From positions 1 through 55,229 of the forward strand of contig NZ_NEUE01000208.1 of NCBI RefSeq assembly GCF_002910905.1: DNA of 55,229 nucleotides. The letters run 5' to 3'. Made by a program: the position numbers and the translations under genes. Below the pieces are notes generated by a model that saw nothing but the letters and a program-made list of their open reading frames with translations, had not been told where the DNA came from and searched no databases. Source of the DNA: Streptomyces sp. SM11 (GTDB lineage Bacteria; Actinomycetota; Actinomycetes; Streptomycetales; Streptomycetaceae). Positions within the stretch are counted from its first letter, which is position 1. Each line of letters starts with the position of its first letter. Below are positions 1 through 9,156 of the stretch, one piece after another.

Positions 1-1335
1 CGTGCGCAGCCGGCCCGCGCCCAGCAGCGCGACGGCCACGAACACCACCGGCACCACCAGGGCCGCCAGGACGGCGGGCCACTGCCACAGGCCGCCCAGC
101 AGCCCGGCCGCACCCGCCATGAGCAGCACCCCGCCCGGGGTACGGGGCGGTGCGGCGTACTCGGTGGCGGAACCGCGGTTCACCGACTCCTCGGAGTGGT
201 CGGCGAGCCGGTGCAGCAGCGCGGTGCCCGGCACCGGCTCGACCCGCCCGGCCAGCGAGGTGAAGTGCTGGGCCACCGAACGCAGCGCGAGCCCGTCGCC
301 GAGGAGCATGCCCGCCAGTTCACGCAGCCCCTCCCCGACGCGTTCCCCCGCGCTGTCGGCGAGGGGCACCCGCAGCCCGAGCGCGCCGAGCCGGGCGGTG
401 GCCTCCGCGGTGGGCGCCGCCGCCGCACCGCCGCCGCCCGAAAGGGCCCGCTCCACCAGAGTGCGGAACCCGTCCAGGTCCTCGCGGGCCTGTTGCAGAT
501 CCGCCTCCAGGGCCTCGCGCCGGGCCGGGTGCAGCAGGCCCGGGAAGGCCCGCAGCGCGACGAGGTTCTCGTCCGCCCGGTCCAGGGAGTCCGCGCACGC
601 CCGGTGTGCGAGGTTCGCCGGTCCGTCCGGCCGCCGGTGCCCGTGGCCCCGGCCGTCCCGCCCCGTCACGAGCGCGCGCAGCGGTTCGGGCAGCCGGGCG
701 TCCGGGATGACGTCGACCGGGTCGCCGGCCCCGGTGTCCTCACCCGCGAACCGGGTCAGCGCGTCCCGCCAGGCCCGGTCTCTGACCTCCGCCGGCAGAT
801 CCTGCTCCAGCAGCCGGACCCCTGGGGCGGCGACGGAGTCGGGCAGCATCCGCAGGTCCTCCAGGACCCGGACGAAGACGTCCGGGACCGACAGGAGGTC
901 CACCAGGACGGCCAGCGACGCGGGGTCGTCCGGCGCCGGCCGGTCCAGGGCGGTACGGGCGGAACGCAGATCACCGGCCCACACCAGGCCGATCGAGGAG
1001 GCCCGCAGGGTCGTGGGCCGCACCAGCCGGCGGTCGGGGAGGTAGGCCTCCTCCCCGCCGGCGTACGAACCGGGGGAGCTGCCCACCAGCAGCACCAGGA
1101 TCCTGGTCTCGCCCACCGCCCGGTAGCCGGAGAGTAGTTCGTACTGGAGCTGGTGGTCGGTCAGCCCGGCCGGGGTGTCGGTGACCAGGAACAACGGATA
1201 GTCGGGTTCCGGCAACCCGGCCCGGCCCAGCTGCTCGGCCACCCGGTCGCGTACCGCCTGCGCGGTGGCCAGGGCCGCGGACCCGGCGCGCAGGTCGAGA
1301 CGGACGACGGCGGTGGTGTCCTCGGGAGACGTCAC
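1..1335 (-). CDS. Large membrane-anchored protein of the tubulin/VWA operon (3' end outside window)
   Basis: A GTG start at 1335 overlaps the stop of the tubulin-like gene by four bases (GTGA), and the frame stays open for 445 codons to the window edge. The first ~370 residues are soluble, rich in Leu/Arg/Asp, with an alpha/beta-like start (stretches such as YPLFLVTDT and TRILVLLVGSS). A Gly/Ala-rich linker sits near residues 310-320. Close to the edge there is a hydrophobic segment (LLMAGAAGLLGGLWQWPAV then VVPVVFVAVALLG) that looks like one or two membrane helices. I do not recognise the family and see no Walker motif in the visible part. The translational coupling says it works with the tubulin-like and VWA proteins, perhaps as the membrane partner of the filament; that role is inference. 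Confidence 0.75.
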   Translation of the reverse strand, partial: MTSPEDTTAVVRLDLRAGSAALATAQAVRDRVAEQLGRAGLPEPDYPLFLVTDTPAGLTDHQLQYELLSGYRAVGETRILVLLVGSSPGSYAGGEEAYLPDRRLVRPTTLRASSIGLVWAGDLRSARTALDRPAPDDPASLAVLVDLLSVPDVFVRVLEDLRMLPDSVAAPGVRLLEQDLPAEVRDRAWRDALTRFAGEDTGAGDPVDVIPDARLPEPLRALVTGRDGRGHGHRRPDGPANLAHRACADSLDRADENLVALRAFPGLLHPARREALEADLQQAREDLDGFRTLVERALSGGGGAAAAPTAEATARLGALGLRVPLADSAGERVGEGLRELAGMLLGDGLALRSVAQHFTSLAGRVEPVPGTALLHRLADHSEESVNRGSATEYAAPPRTPGGVLLMAGAAGLLGGLWQWPAVLAALVVPVVFVAVALLGAGRLRT

Positions 1336-4300
1336 TGCGGGCCCCCGTTCCGGTAGGAGCGCCCGGCGGCGTCCTCGTCCGTGTCCCAGCCGTCGCCGTC
1401 CCAGCCGCCACCCGGGGCCGGGCGGCGCACGGGCGGCCGGTCCTGCCCCCCGAACCCGTCCGGCCCGTCGTCGTCCCGACCGCCGGACCGGTCGTCGGCG
1501 GGTGGCCGTGGGTCGGTGAACCGGTCGTCGGTGAACCGCTCGTCGGCGAGCCGGTCGTTTCCGAACAGCTCGTCCCTGGACCGGGCGCCCGGGAACCGCT
1601 CATCGCCGAACCGCTCGCTCCGGGCCCGCCCGCCGCGCGAGGCGCCGGTCCCGTACCGCTCCTCCTCGTGCCGCGCACCGCCGTCGTACCGCTCCTCCCC
1701 GTACCGCTTCTCCGCCTCGTACGGGACGGAGCGGGCCGCCGTCCGCGGCGCGGGCACGGCGTCCTCGCGGAGCCGGTCGTCGGCCGGGCGTTCGTCGGTG
1801 CTCGGGGCCGCCGTGCCCCAGTCCTCCTCGTCCGCCAGGGCGCGCCGGCGTTCCGGGGCGGGCCGGGCGGGGTGCGCCTTCGGGGTGCCGCCGCGCGCGT
1901 GTTCCAGCAGGGTGCGCAGCGTGGGCTGGATCGCGTGCTGGTCGCCGAACTCCGTGTCCAGGGCGGCGGGCAGGGTCTCGGCCCAGAATTCCCACAGCGG
2001 CCGGATCCAGCCGTCCACGCGCTGCCCGCCGTGCTCCCGGCGTTCCTCCAGGAGCTCCAGCTGGCGCGGGGCGATGTGTTCGACGAGCTCGACGAACAAC
2101 GGGTGCGGGGTGCTGCCGGCCCGGGCGAGGCCGAGAGGCTGGGCGCCCATCAGCTTGCGGCAGTAGTCCTCCACGGTCCGCTCGTCGTCCAGCACGGTCC
2201 AGCGTTCGTAGGAGCGCAGCAGCTCCGACCAGCTGGAGATGCCGCCGGGGAAGTCCCCCAGACGCAGCCGTACGCCGGGGACGCTCGCCCCCTTCTCCGG
2301 GAACAGCCGCAGCCGCACTCGCGAGGGCGAGGCGGTGTCGCCGTCCAGGACGTCCACCTGGCCGTTCCACAGGCAGCACAGCAGGCGGTGCAGGATCGTG
2401 CGCCGGTCCTCCTCGCTGCTGACCATCCAGTCGTCCTCGAAGCCGAGGCGCTGCCGCCAGCGCAGTACGTCGTGGGCCTGCTCGTCGTCCTTGGCCCTGG
2501 CCCACTGGCGCAGCACCTTGCGGGCCTCGGGCACCTGGGTGAGGCTCATCTCGCTGCGGAAGAGGACCACGGTGATCGAGTCGCTCTCCACGCCCCGGTA
2601 CTCGACGGAGTTCTTCGCGTCGGACGGCAGCCGCAGCGCCTTGGCGAGGTACTCCTGCACCTCCTCCGCCGCCTGGACCCGCGGGTGGGTGACCAGAACC
2701 CGCAGCGGCCCGGTGCCCTCCGGGGTGAAGCCGACCGGCAGCAGACCGGCGAGCTTGCGGCTGAACAGGTCGAGGGCCTCCTTGCTGACCTGGTCGGTGG
2801 CGTCGGCGTCACCGGCGGCGGCCGCCAGCAGGGTGCTCATGGAGGGCAGCAGGGGCCGCTCCTCCATCTGCGCGCCGTTCTCCGCGAAGAGCCTGGTGAT
2901 CCGCCCCTCCAGCCGGGCCTTGACGACTCCGACCGCCCCGTCGGGGCTGCGGTGGCTGCGCGTGTGCACGTCACGCCAGGTGTCCCCGTCGATGAGCCGC
3001 AGCAGCAGCGACGCCTCGTCGTCGCTCTCGTGCAGGCCCTCACCGCGTACGAGCCGGGCCACGACGTCCTCGTAGAAGTGGTTGAGGCTGCGCTGCGGCG
3101 GCAGGAGGTAGGAGATGCCGGTGCGCTCCGCGTACAGCTCCAGTCCCTTCTGCTCGGCGGACTTGCGTTCCTGGTCGGCCTGTTTGCGGAAGGCGTTCAC
3201 CAGCCGCAGCATGTCGGTGCCCGCCATGTCCGCCTGCGACTGCCAGCGCTGCTGCTGCTCCCGCCAGGCCTCGTGCCATACGGCCCGGCAGCGCCAGCGG
3301 TACCAGTTGTCCTGGGCCTGGAGAGCGGCCCGTACGTCGTCGTCGCCCCACCGGGCCGGGGACATTCCGGCGATACGGCCCTTGATCCGGGGGGTCTTCG
3401 GCGGCTGGTCGGTGACGCCCGGGGGCCGCTTCGGGGAGCGGGAGCGGGCGGTGACCATGCCGAGGAACCCGAGCCGGGTGATCTCGTCCTCGCTGTCGGG
3501 GACGCCCCTGACGAGGCGTTCGGCCAGGAACGGGTCGACGCGCTGCAACAGCTGCTCGATCGCCGGGCGCGGGCTGAAGCGGGCCGCCATCGCGGCGGCC
3601 TGGCGGTCGGCGATGGACTGGAGCCCGGACAGCAGGCGCTGCATGTCGCCGATCCGGTGGTTGAGCGCCTCCTCGATCGCCTTGCCGCCGCGGGGCAGCG
3701 GCTGGGGGTCCTCGACGGGCAACTGCTTGCGCTCCCACAGCTCTTCGAGGTGGGAGTCGGCGAACAGCTGACGGACCAGCGGCACGGCGTCGTCCTTCGC
3801 CGGGTTGCGCGGCCGTTCCACCAGTTCGGTGACCGCGACCCGCAGCAGCCGCCCGGCCACCAGATCGGCCAGCTGGTCCATGGGCGCGGTCATCGAGGCG
3901 ACCAGGCTGGTGGAGACGCCCTGCCGGCCGATGCCGGTGGGGGACAGCGCGCTGCGGTGCACACCCCGGTTGATGAAGCTCGCGGCGAAGGTCTGGAAGT
4001 CGTCGTCGCCGGCCATCGACCGGCCCTGGGAGCGGCTGTCGCCCAGTTCGGTGCCGATCAGCGACATCACGAGCGAGACGATGGAGCGGCGCAGATCGTC
4101 CTGGCGGATGCCCGCGGTCGGGCTGAAGAGGAACGCGGTCGGCAGGATTCCGGTGCGCAGCCGGACCGGGGTGACGCCCGGGTAGCGGATGCCGAGGCCG
4201 GTCTCCTGGTCGAGTTCGCCGATCTCCGCGCCGGCGGTCGGCGCGTTCTGCCCGTCGACCAGCCGGAACAGGTCGACCAGCGCACGGGCGGCGTTGAGGT

Positions 4301-5030
4301 CCGCCTCGCGCCCGCCACCGGTGGAGGCGCTGAACGAGGACGGCATGACGACCAGCGGGTAGATCTTCACGCCGTTGAACCGGCGCATCTTGAACGCCTG
4401 GTTGATCAGGTGCAGATAGTCCAGGAAGATCCCCGCGCCGGTGCCGCCGGCGACCGAGAACGCGACGAAGACATCGCAGCCGGTGACCCGGCCGCCGCCC
4501 AGTTCGCTCAGCTCGCCCGCGGACCTGGCGATCGCGTCGATCGCCTGGAGGAGGGGCTCCAGGACCGGCTGGAGGGAGTGCCGCAGCGTGGCGAAGAGCG
4601 CGGCACGGCCCACCGTGGGGAGCTGGCCGGCGCCGTTGTGCAGCGGGGTGACGCGCGGTTCGCCGTCGCGCGAGGGCAGCCAGCCGGCGACCTCCTCGCG
4701 GAGGCTGGCCCGCAGCATCTGCGTCACCTCCGGCGAACTGTCGAAGTTCGGCAGGAGGTTGTGGGTGGCCCGCGAGGTGCGGGCGTACGCCGCGCGCAGC
4801 GAGGAGTCCACGTTGAACTGGGGCAGCCGCTGGAGGTCGGACTCGCTGAAGTCCGCGTACACGAACTGCAGGCAGTCGGGCAGCTGGTAGGGGGCGAGGC
4901 CGCCGATGTGCTGGAGTGCCGTGCCGTCGGGGCCGCACAGGTCCACACGCAGCTTGCGTTCCAGTTCGGCGCCGACGAGGCCGCCGGTCCCGCCCAGGCC
5001 GACGAAGAGCATCGGCTGGAAGATCTTCAT
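1332..5030 (-). CDS. Tubulin-like (Tubulin_2/FtsZ-like superfamily) GTPase with disordered tail
   Basis: This 1232-aa protein starts at an ATG preceded by GGGAGGAACCCC, a strong ribosome binding site. The N-terminus (MLFVGLGGTGGLVGAEL) is the first glycine loop of the tubulin/FtsZ superfamily. A second signature, FSVAGGTGAGIFLDYL at about residues 212-227, matches the GGGTGTG nucleotide loop of FtsZ. The remaining ~700 residues are a helical region I cannot assign. The last ~150 residues are a low-complexity tail rich in Arg, Asp, Glu and Phe with repeated DERF/DDRF-like units. Proteins of this kind occur beside VWA proteins in a predicted membrane-remodelling system (second tubulin-like family of Makarova and Koonin, 2010), matching the VWA gene immediately upstream. 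Nucleotide-dependent polymerisation is a family expectation, not shown by the sequence. Confidence 0.85.
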   Translation of the reverse strand: MKIFQPMLFVGLGGTGGLVGAELERKLRVDLCGPDGTALQHIGGLAPYQLPDCLQFVYADFSESDLQRLPQFNVDSSLRAAYARTSRATHNLLPNFDSSPEVTQMLRASLREEVAGWLPSRDGEPRVTPLHNGAGQLPTVGRAALFATLRHSLQPVLEPLLQAIDAIARSAGELSELGGGRVTGCDVFVAFSVAGGTGAGIFLDYLHLINQAFKMRRFNGVKIYPLVVMPSSFSASTGGGREADLNAARALVDLFRLVDGQNAPTAGAEIGELDQETGLGIRYPGVTPVRLRTGILPTAFLFSPTAGIRQDDLRRSIVSLVMSLIGTELGDSRSQGRSMAGDDDFQTFAASFINRGVHRSALSPTGIGRQGVSTSLVASMTAPMDQLADLVAGRLLRVAVTELVERPRNPAKDDAVPLVRQLFADSHLEELWERKQLPVEDPQPLPRGGKAIEEALNHRIGDMQRLLSGLQSIADRQAAAMAARFSPRPAIEQLLQRVDPFLAERLVRGVPDSEDEITRLGFLGMVTARSRSPKRPPGVTDQPPKTPRIKGRIAGMSPARWGDDDVRAALQAQDNWYRWRCRAVWHEAWREQQQRWQSQADMAGTDMLRLVNAFRKQADQERKSAEQKGLELYAERTGISYLLPPQRSLNHFYEDVVARLVRGEGLHESDDEASLLLRLIDGDTWRDVHTRSHRSPDGAVGVVKARLEGRITRLFAENGAQMEERPLLPSMSTLLAAAAGDADATDQVSKEALDLFSRKLAGLLPVGFTPEGTGPLRVLVTHPRVQAAEEVQEYLAKALRLPSDAKNSVEYRGVESDSITVVLFRSEMSLTQVPEARKVLRQWARAKDDEQAHDVLRWRQRLGFEDDWMVSSEEDRRTILHRLLCCLWNGQVDVLDGDTASPSRVRLRLFPEKGASVPGVRLRLGDFPGGISSWSELLRSYERWTVLDDERTVEDYCRKLMGAQPLGLARAGSTPHPLFVELVEHIAPRQLELLEERREHGGQRVDGWIRPLWEFWAETLPAALDTEFGDQHAIQPTLRTLLEHARGGTPKAHPARPAPERRRALADEEDWGTAAPSTDERPADDRLREDAVPAPRTAARSVPYEAEKRYGEERYDGGARHEEERYGTGASRGGRARSERFGDERFPGARSRDELFGNDRLADERFTDDRFTDPRPPADDRSGGRDDDGPDGFGGQDRPPVRRPAPGGGWDGDGWDTDEDAAGRSYRNGGPQ

Positions 5031-5079
5031 GGGGTTCCTCCCGCTACCGGCCGGGGTCGGGCCGGTTCGTCAATGGGCG

Positions 5080-7350
5080 TCACAGGTAGTCGTCGTGGCT
5101 GCCGGGGCTCACCGGATCGGGCCGCTCGGGGGTGCTGGGGCGTACGGAGTCCTCACCGAGGGCGAGGCTCAGCCGGTCGGTGAGTTCGGCCCGGCCGTTC
5201 GCGGTGAGCCGGGTCCGGGCGCTGCCGCGCCTGCGCAGCACCGCACCGCCCTCGGGGCTGCGCTGCACGGCGTACTGCCCGTGGGTGCGCCGCTCGATGC
5301 GCGGGTTGCTGTGCGCCTCGGCGATGTCGAACGCGTACCACTGGTTCTGGCCGTGCCCGGCCCGGTGGACGCCGAGCACGTCGCCGTCCTCGGAGATCAG
5401 ATGGAGCATCAGCCCGTGCGGGTCGCGGCGGATCCGCCGCTGCCGGAGCCAGGCCAGCGCCAGCAGGACGCCGACGACGATCAGGGCGACGGCGCCGGTC
5501 AGCACCCACCAGTACCGGTCCAGGAGGCTGGGTTCGGGGGTGACCTGGACGGAGAGCGGGGTACGCACCAGGGTGCGGTCGTCGTCGGTGGCGTCCTGGA
5601 CGGTGACGGTGCCGCCGATACCGAGCGGGCCGTCGTCGAGCCGCCCGTCGAAGGACTTCTCCGGTCCGATGCCGATGGTGATCTCGTGGGTGGTGGACGC
5701 CCCGGGCTTCACCACGATCTCGGCGGGGCTCACGGTGAGGAGCCCGGCCCGGACGTCCGCGAGGGAGAGCCGCAGGGTGTGCGGGGCGCCCGTGGTGTTG
5801 GTGACGGCGAGCTTCGCGGTGACGGTGTCCCCGGGGTGGCCCTCGCCCCGGACGGGGCCGAGCGCCGTGGCGACGGGCAGGGCCCCGGGGGCGACCCGGC
5901 CGCCCTCGCTGCGGGTGTCGGCGCTGAGCCCGGAGGCGGTGAGGGTGCCGCTGACCTTCAGGGCGCCGTCGGCGCTCTCGGGGACGGTGACCGTACCGCT
6001 GAAGGAGCCGTCGCTCTTCGTGGGGTCGGGTCCCTCGCCGTCGTCGGTGAGCCGCAGGGGCAGGGGCGCGAAGCCGTCGCCGGTGAGTTCGCTGCTGACC
6101 TTCAGACCGGCGTAGTCGGCCGGGTCCTTGATCTCGTAGCCCTCGCGGGTCTGGAGCCGCATGGTGACGGTCGCCTTCTGCCCGGCCTGCGGGGAGGGCG
6201 GGTCCATCGTGATGGAGCCGCGCAGCTCCCCCTGCCACAGGACGCTGACGCCGACGGGCAGCGAGCGGTGGCCCTCGGGGGCCTTCACGTCGACCTTCCA
6301 CCGGCCGGGCACCGGGTCGATGATCTTCAGTGCCTCCACGGTGCCGCCGCTGCCCGCGAGTTCGAAGGTGGACCCCTTGAACTCGCCGGTGGTCGGAACC
6401 TTGTTGCCGAGCGGGTCGGTGTAGGTGACGGTCACCTCGGGGGTGCCCTTGTCGACGACGATGGAGCCGACGGTCGCCAGCGGCGAGATGGTGATGGGCA
6501 GGGTGGCGGGCGGGCGCTTGCTCGGTCCCGGCTGGTAGCGCAGGCAGTGCGCGGCGGCGAAGATCCGCTCCAGCACCGGTCCGACGTCCTTGGCCCCGGA
6601 GACCTTACGGGCGGTGGGGCGGGCGGACTTCAGGTCGACGCAGCCCTTCTGGTGGCCGCCGGCGGCGATCCTGTCGAGCTGCTCCTTGTCCGGGGCGGGA
6701 CCGAATCCGAGCGGCCAGATCTGTACGTTCTTGGCGGCGGCGTTCTTCAGTTCCAGGTCCAGCTGCCGCTTCCCCTCGGCCTTCCGGTGCGCCGGATCCC
6801 CGTACTGGGGGCTGCCGGTGACGTCCATCTCGCCGTCGGTGAGCAGGAACAGCACCCGGGGGACCGACGGGTCGGTGCCCGAGCTCAGTTCGTGCACGCC
6901 CTGGCGTATCGCGCTCGGGAAGTCCGTCCCGGTGCCCTCGCTCTTCTTGCGGCCGCGCAGCTTCTCCACGCAGCCCCCGATCGACTCCCGCCCCGCCGTG
7001 TCCAGTCGGGTGCGGGGGCAGACGGGGTCCACCGCCCGCTGGTCGGCGGACTCGGCGGCGGCGAAGCCGAACACGGTGATGTGGGAGGTCGCCGAGACGT
7101 CACCGAGCGCGATCCGGGCGGCGGCGGCCTTCTCCGCCTTGATGTCCTCGGGCGCGAGGCTCGCGGACTGGTCGACGGCCACCGCGTAGTTGACGGAGGC
7201 GAAGGCCGGCGCGGTGGCCGCGGCCGGCTCCGGACCGGGGGCGGCTGGTGCCGTCAGGGAGGTGAGCAGGGCCGCACCGGCCAGGACGGACAGCGCCGCC
7301 CGCCCGGCCCGGCCGGTGCCGGCCGGGCCTCTTCTTCGGTCATTTCGCAC
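5080..7350 (-). CDS. Secreted/membrane-anchored VWA-domain protein
   Basis: 756 aa from a GTG start at 7350 preceded by AAAAGGGGACGGTC. The N-terminus has an Arg-rich n-region and a hydrophobic Ala/Leu core typical of a signal peptide. The VWA domain follows at about residues 55-260: the MIDAS motif is AVDQSASLAP (DxSxS), and LLTDGEMDV gives the later MIDAS acidic site. After it come several beta-rich, immunoglobulin-like segments of Gly/Thr/Val composition. One strong transmembrane helix (WWVLTGAVALIVVGVLLALAWL) near residue 620 is followed by a basic cytosolic stretch and a ~110-residue C-terminal region. The topology is therefore an extracytoplasmic VWA sensor or adhesion domain with a cytoplasmic tail that could contact the tubulin-like protein encoded 49 bases downstream. 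Ligand unknown. Confidence 0.85.
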   Translation of the reverse strand: MRNDRRRGPAGTGRAGRAALSVLAGAALLTSLTAPAAPGPEPAAATAPAFASVNYAVAVDQSASLAPEDIKAEKAAAARIALGDVSATSHITVFGFAAAESADQRAVDPVCPRTRLDTAGRESIGGCVEKLRGRKKSEGTGTDFPSAIRQGVHELSSGTDPSVPRVLFLLTDGEMDVTGSPQYGDPAHRKAEGKRQLDLELKNAAAKNVQIWPLGFGPAPDKEQLDRIAAGGHQKGCVDLKSARPTARKVSGAKDVGPVLERIFAAAHCLRYQPGPSKRPPATLPITISPLATVGSIVVDKGTPEVTVTYTDPLGNKVPTTGEFKGSTFELAGSGGTVEALKIIDPVPGRWKVDVKAPEGHRSLPVGVSVLWQGELRGSITMDPPSPQAGQKATVTMRLQTREGYEIKDPADYAGLKVSSELTGDGFAPLPLRLTDDGEGPDPTKSDGSFSGTVTVPESADGALKVSGTLTASGLSADTRSEGGRVAPGALPVATALGPVRGEGHPGDTVTAKLAVTNTTGAPHTLRLSLADVRAGLLTVSPAEIVVKPGASTTHEITIGIGPEKSFDGRLDDGPLGIGGTVTVQDATDDDRTLVRTPLSVQVTPEPSLLDRYWWVLTGAVALIVVGVLLALAWLRQRRIRRDPHGLMLHLISEDGDVLGVHRAGHGQNQWYAFDIAEAHSNPRIERRTHGQYAVQRSPEGGAVLRRRGSARTRLTANGRAELTDRLSLALGEDSVRPSTPERPDPVSPGSHDDYL

Positions 7351-7428
7351 GACCGTCCCCTTTTACTCTCGTTGCCATGTCTGCGTGGTGTCGCGAGGTG
7401 CTTGGGTGACTGCTCTGGGTAGTTGTCG

Positions 7429-7459
7429 ACGGGTGTGCCCCTGGACGCGGCACACCCGT
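7429..7459. terminator. Hairpin between the PycTM and VWA genes
   Basis: An 11-bp perfect stem (ACGGGTGTGCC pairing with GGCACACCCGT) with a 9-base loop begins 10 bases past the PycTM stop, inside the only sizeable gap (118 bp) between consecutive genes of this block. It has no U-tract, which is common for Streptomyces terminators. It probably separates or attenuates transcription from the Crp-cyclase side into the VWA-tubulin side. Confidence 0.5.
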
Positions 7460-7468
7460 GCGGGACGG

Positions 7469-8059
7469 TCAGCGCGCGGTCAGGCTCCAGGCGAGAGCCA
7501 GCACCGCCGACGGGGCGAGCGTGGCGACCGCCCAGCGGATCGCCCGGTACTTGGCGGACAGGATGGCGCTGACGTCCACGGCCTGGACGAGCAGCCAGCC
7601 GACCGGGTCGCGGCCCGCTTCGTTGATCCGGGCGGTCAGCGCGTCGTGGTCGAACGGGGCCAGCAGGTCCCCGAAGTACGTCACCCCTTCCTGGTCGCGG
7701 ACCGTGCCCGTACGCGGCAGGAGCGCGCGGACCAGGGCGGCCACCGCGACCACCCACAGCAGGCCCGCGACGACCAGCGCCAGGTCGCCGGGGCCCCGCC
7801 AGTCGGGGGAGCCGTGCCGCCCGATGAGGAAGGCGGGCAGGGCGAGCGCCCCCGAAAGCAGTACCGCCGCCTTGGAGTCGGCCCGGCCGAGGTCCTCCCG
7901 GACCGTGACCAGCAGCCGTTCCGCGATGCGTTCCCCCGCCCTGTCCGGCCCGTGCCGGTCCCCGTTGGGCTCCCCCGCCCCGTCCGGCCCGTGCCCACCC
8001 CCGTCCGGCACCGGCGCGGTCGGGGCGGGGGAAGTCCGTGTGCCGCCGTCGCCGCTCAT
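7469..8059 (-). CDS. PycTM-domain (Pycsar effector-type, DUF5706-like) membrane protein
   Basis: 196 aa; the ATG at 8059 overlaps the upstream stop (ATGA). After a ~40-residue Pro/Gly-rich lead there is an amphipathic helix ending in GRADSKAAVLLS, then two hydrophobic segments (LSGALALPAFLIG and LALVVAGLLWVVAVAALVRALL). A conserved middle block YFGDLLAPFDHDAL follows, then a helix, the motif ILSAKYRAIRWA and a last hydrophobic helix to the C-terminus. This order (DSKA helix, two TM, YFGD, KYRxIRWA, hydrophobic end) is that of the PycTM family, the membrane effector of Pycsar antiphage systems, where a cyclic pyrimidine nucleotide triggers membrane damage. A cyclase-like gene lies three genes upstream in the same direction, which supports the assignment. 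Which nucleotide, if any, it senses cannot be read from the sequence. Confidence 0.75.
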   Translation of the reverse strand: MSGDGGTRTSPAPTAPVPDGGGHGPDGAGEPNGDRHGPDRAGERIAERLLVTVREDLGRADSKAAVLLSGALALPAFLIGRHGSPDWRGPGDLALVVAGLLWVVAVAALVRALLPRTGTVRDQEGVTYFGDLLAPFDHDALTARINEAGRDPVGWLLVQAVDVSAILSAKYRAIRWAVATLAPSAVLALAWSLTAR

Positions 8060-9156
8060 CCGTCGTCCTCCGCCCAGCCCCACCCGTCGTCGCGCGGCCG
8101 GGAGCGCGGAGCGGGCGGCTCGGGGTCGTACGCGATGTCCCGGTCGGCTGCGATGTCCCGGTCGGGTACGGCGTCCCGCTCGGGCGAGCTGTCCCGGTCG
8201 GGCGTGCCGGGCCGCCGTACGGGAGGTTCGTCCGCCACCCAGTCGGGGGCGAACGGCTCCTCCCGGGCTGGCTCCAGCTCCTGCGGGGCACGGCGGGCGG
8301 CCCGGGTGCCGATGGGGCCCTGGATGCTGAGGTGCCTCTTGTTGAGGTAGGAGAGTGCCTGGCTCTCCATCTCGTTGGAGTGGATCTGGCCGTCGGCGAC
8401 CATGGAGAAGAGCCGGTCGACGCGCTCCTTCTCGTCCTGCCTGCCCTCCTGGCGGATCTTCTCCAGGAAGGTGTTGGCCGCGTCGGGGTCCGCGGCCAGC
8501 ATGTGGCTGAGCTGCGCCAGGTCCCCGCCGCGGAGCATCTTGAGGTACTCCTCCTGACGCATCCGCGCCAGCACGGTGTCCCCCCGCTGGCTCCGGACCC
8601 TCGCCGTGTGGCCGATCGTGTGGTCGTCCACCCGCAGCCGTACGTACAGCCGCACCCGCAGCCCCAGGTCGGTGCCGAGGTCGTTCCACCGGCCCGAGAC
8701 GCAGTGCTGGGTGATGGCGGTGTTGGCCTGCTCGGCCTGGTGCACCGGGAACTGGGCGGAGATCTCCCGCAGCCGCTCCAGGGCCGGCGCGGTGAGCCGC
8801 TGGGCGATGTCGGTGACCACCTCCACCGCGACCCGGTGCGGGTCCTCGACGGTCCAGTGGATGTCCACCTCCGCCTTGAAGAAGGTCGCCCCGCCGACGG
8901 CGGGCAGCTCCATCCGCAGGGTGGTGACGAAGGTGCCGGTGGCGATCTCGCAGACGGTGTGCGGCCGGGCCAGCGGCGGTTTGCCGAAGTGCTCGACCCC
9001 GGACACGCCGGCCACGCTGTAGCCCCGCCGGTAGAACAGCACCGACGTGGTGCGCGCACCGCTCCGCCGGAACGGGCCGGTCGGCGCGTACTCCCGCAGG
9101 AACGGGCCGGCGGGGACCACCGCTCCGTTCTCCGCCACGCCGTTCTCCTCAGCCAT
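8056..9156 (-). CDS. Uncharacterised protein, possibly SPFH/band-7-like, with disordered tail
   Basis: 366 aa from ATG at 9156, overlapping the end of the NTPase gene by eight bases. Residues ~25-180 form a beta-rich module with a segment FFKAEVDIHWTVEDPHRVAVEV followed by a helix with repeated hydrophobics. That arrangement resembles the strand then xDP then helix pattern of SPFH/band-7 (stomatin/flotillin) domains. Residues ~225-280 are a charged helical stretch (ARMRQEEYLKMLRGGDL, ANTFLEKIRQEGRQDEKERVD) that could form a coiled coil. The last ~80 residues are Pro/Asp/Arg-rich and look disordered. No signal peptide or membrane helix is visible. If SPFH-like, it would scaffold membrane partners such as the PycTM protein encoded next. 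The fold call is weak; the gene itself is certain from coupling and composition. Confidence 0.6.
   Translation of the reverse strand: MAEENGVAENGAVVPAGPFLREYAPTGPFRRSGARTTSVLFYRRGYSVAGVSGVEHFGKPPLARPHTVCEIATGTFVTTLRMELPAVGGATFFKAEVDIHWTVEDPHRVAVEVVTDIAQRLTAPALERLREISAQFPVHQAEQANTAITQHCVSGRWNDLGTDLGLRVRLYVRLRVDDHTIGHTARVRSQRGDTVLARMRQEEYLKMLRGGDLAQLSHMLAADPDAANTFLEKIRQEGRQDEKERVDRLFSMVADGQIHSNEMESQALSYLNKRHLSIQGPIGTRAARRAPQELEPAREEPFAPDWVADEPPVRRPGTPDRDSSPERDAVPDRDIAADRDIAYDPEPPAPRSRPRDDGWGWAEDDG

Noticed and set aside
1668..5183. 1171-aa plus-strand ORF
   Set aside because: Antisense to the tubulin-like gene; its Gly/Arg/Ala/Val-rich sequence has no domain and reflects third-position GC bias.
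4906..7422. 838-aa plus-strand ORF
   Set aside because: Shadow of the VWA gene, low-complexity and without motifs.
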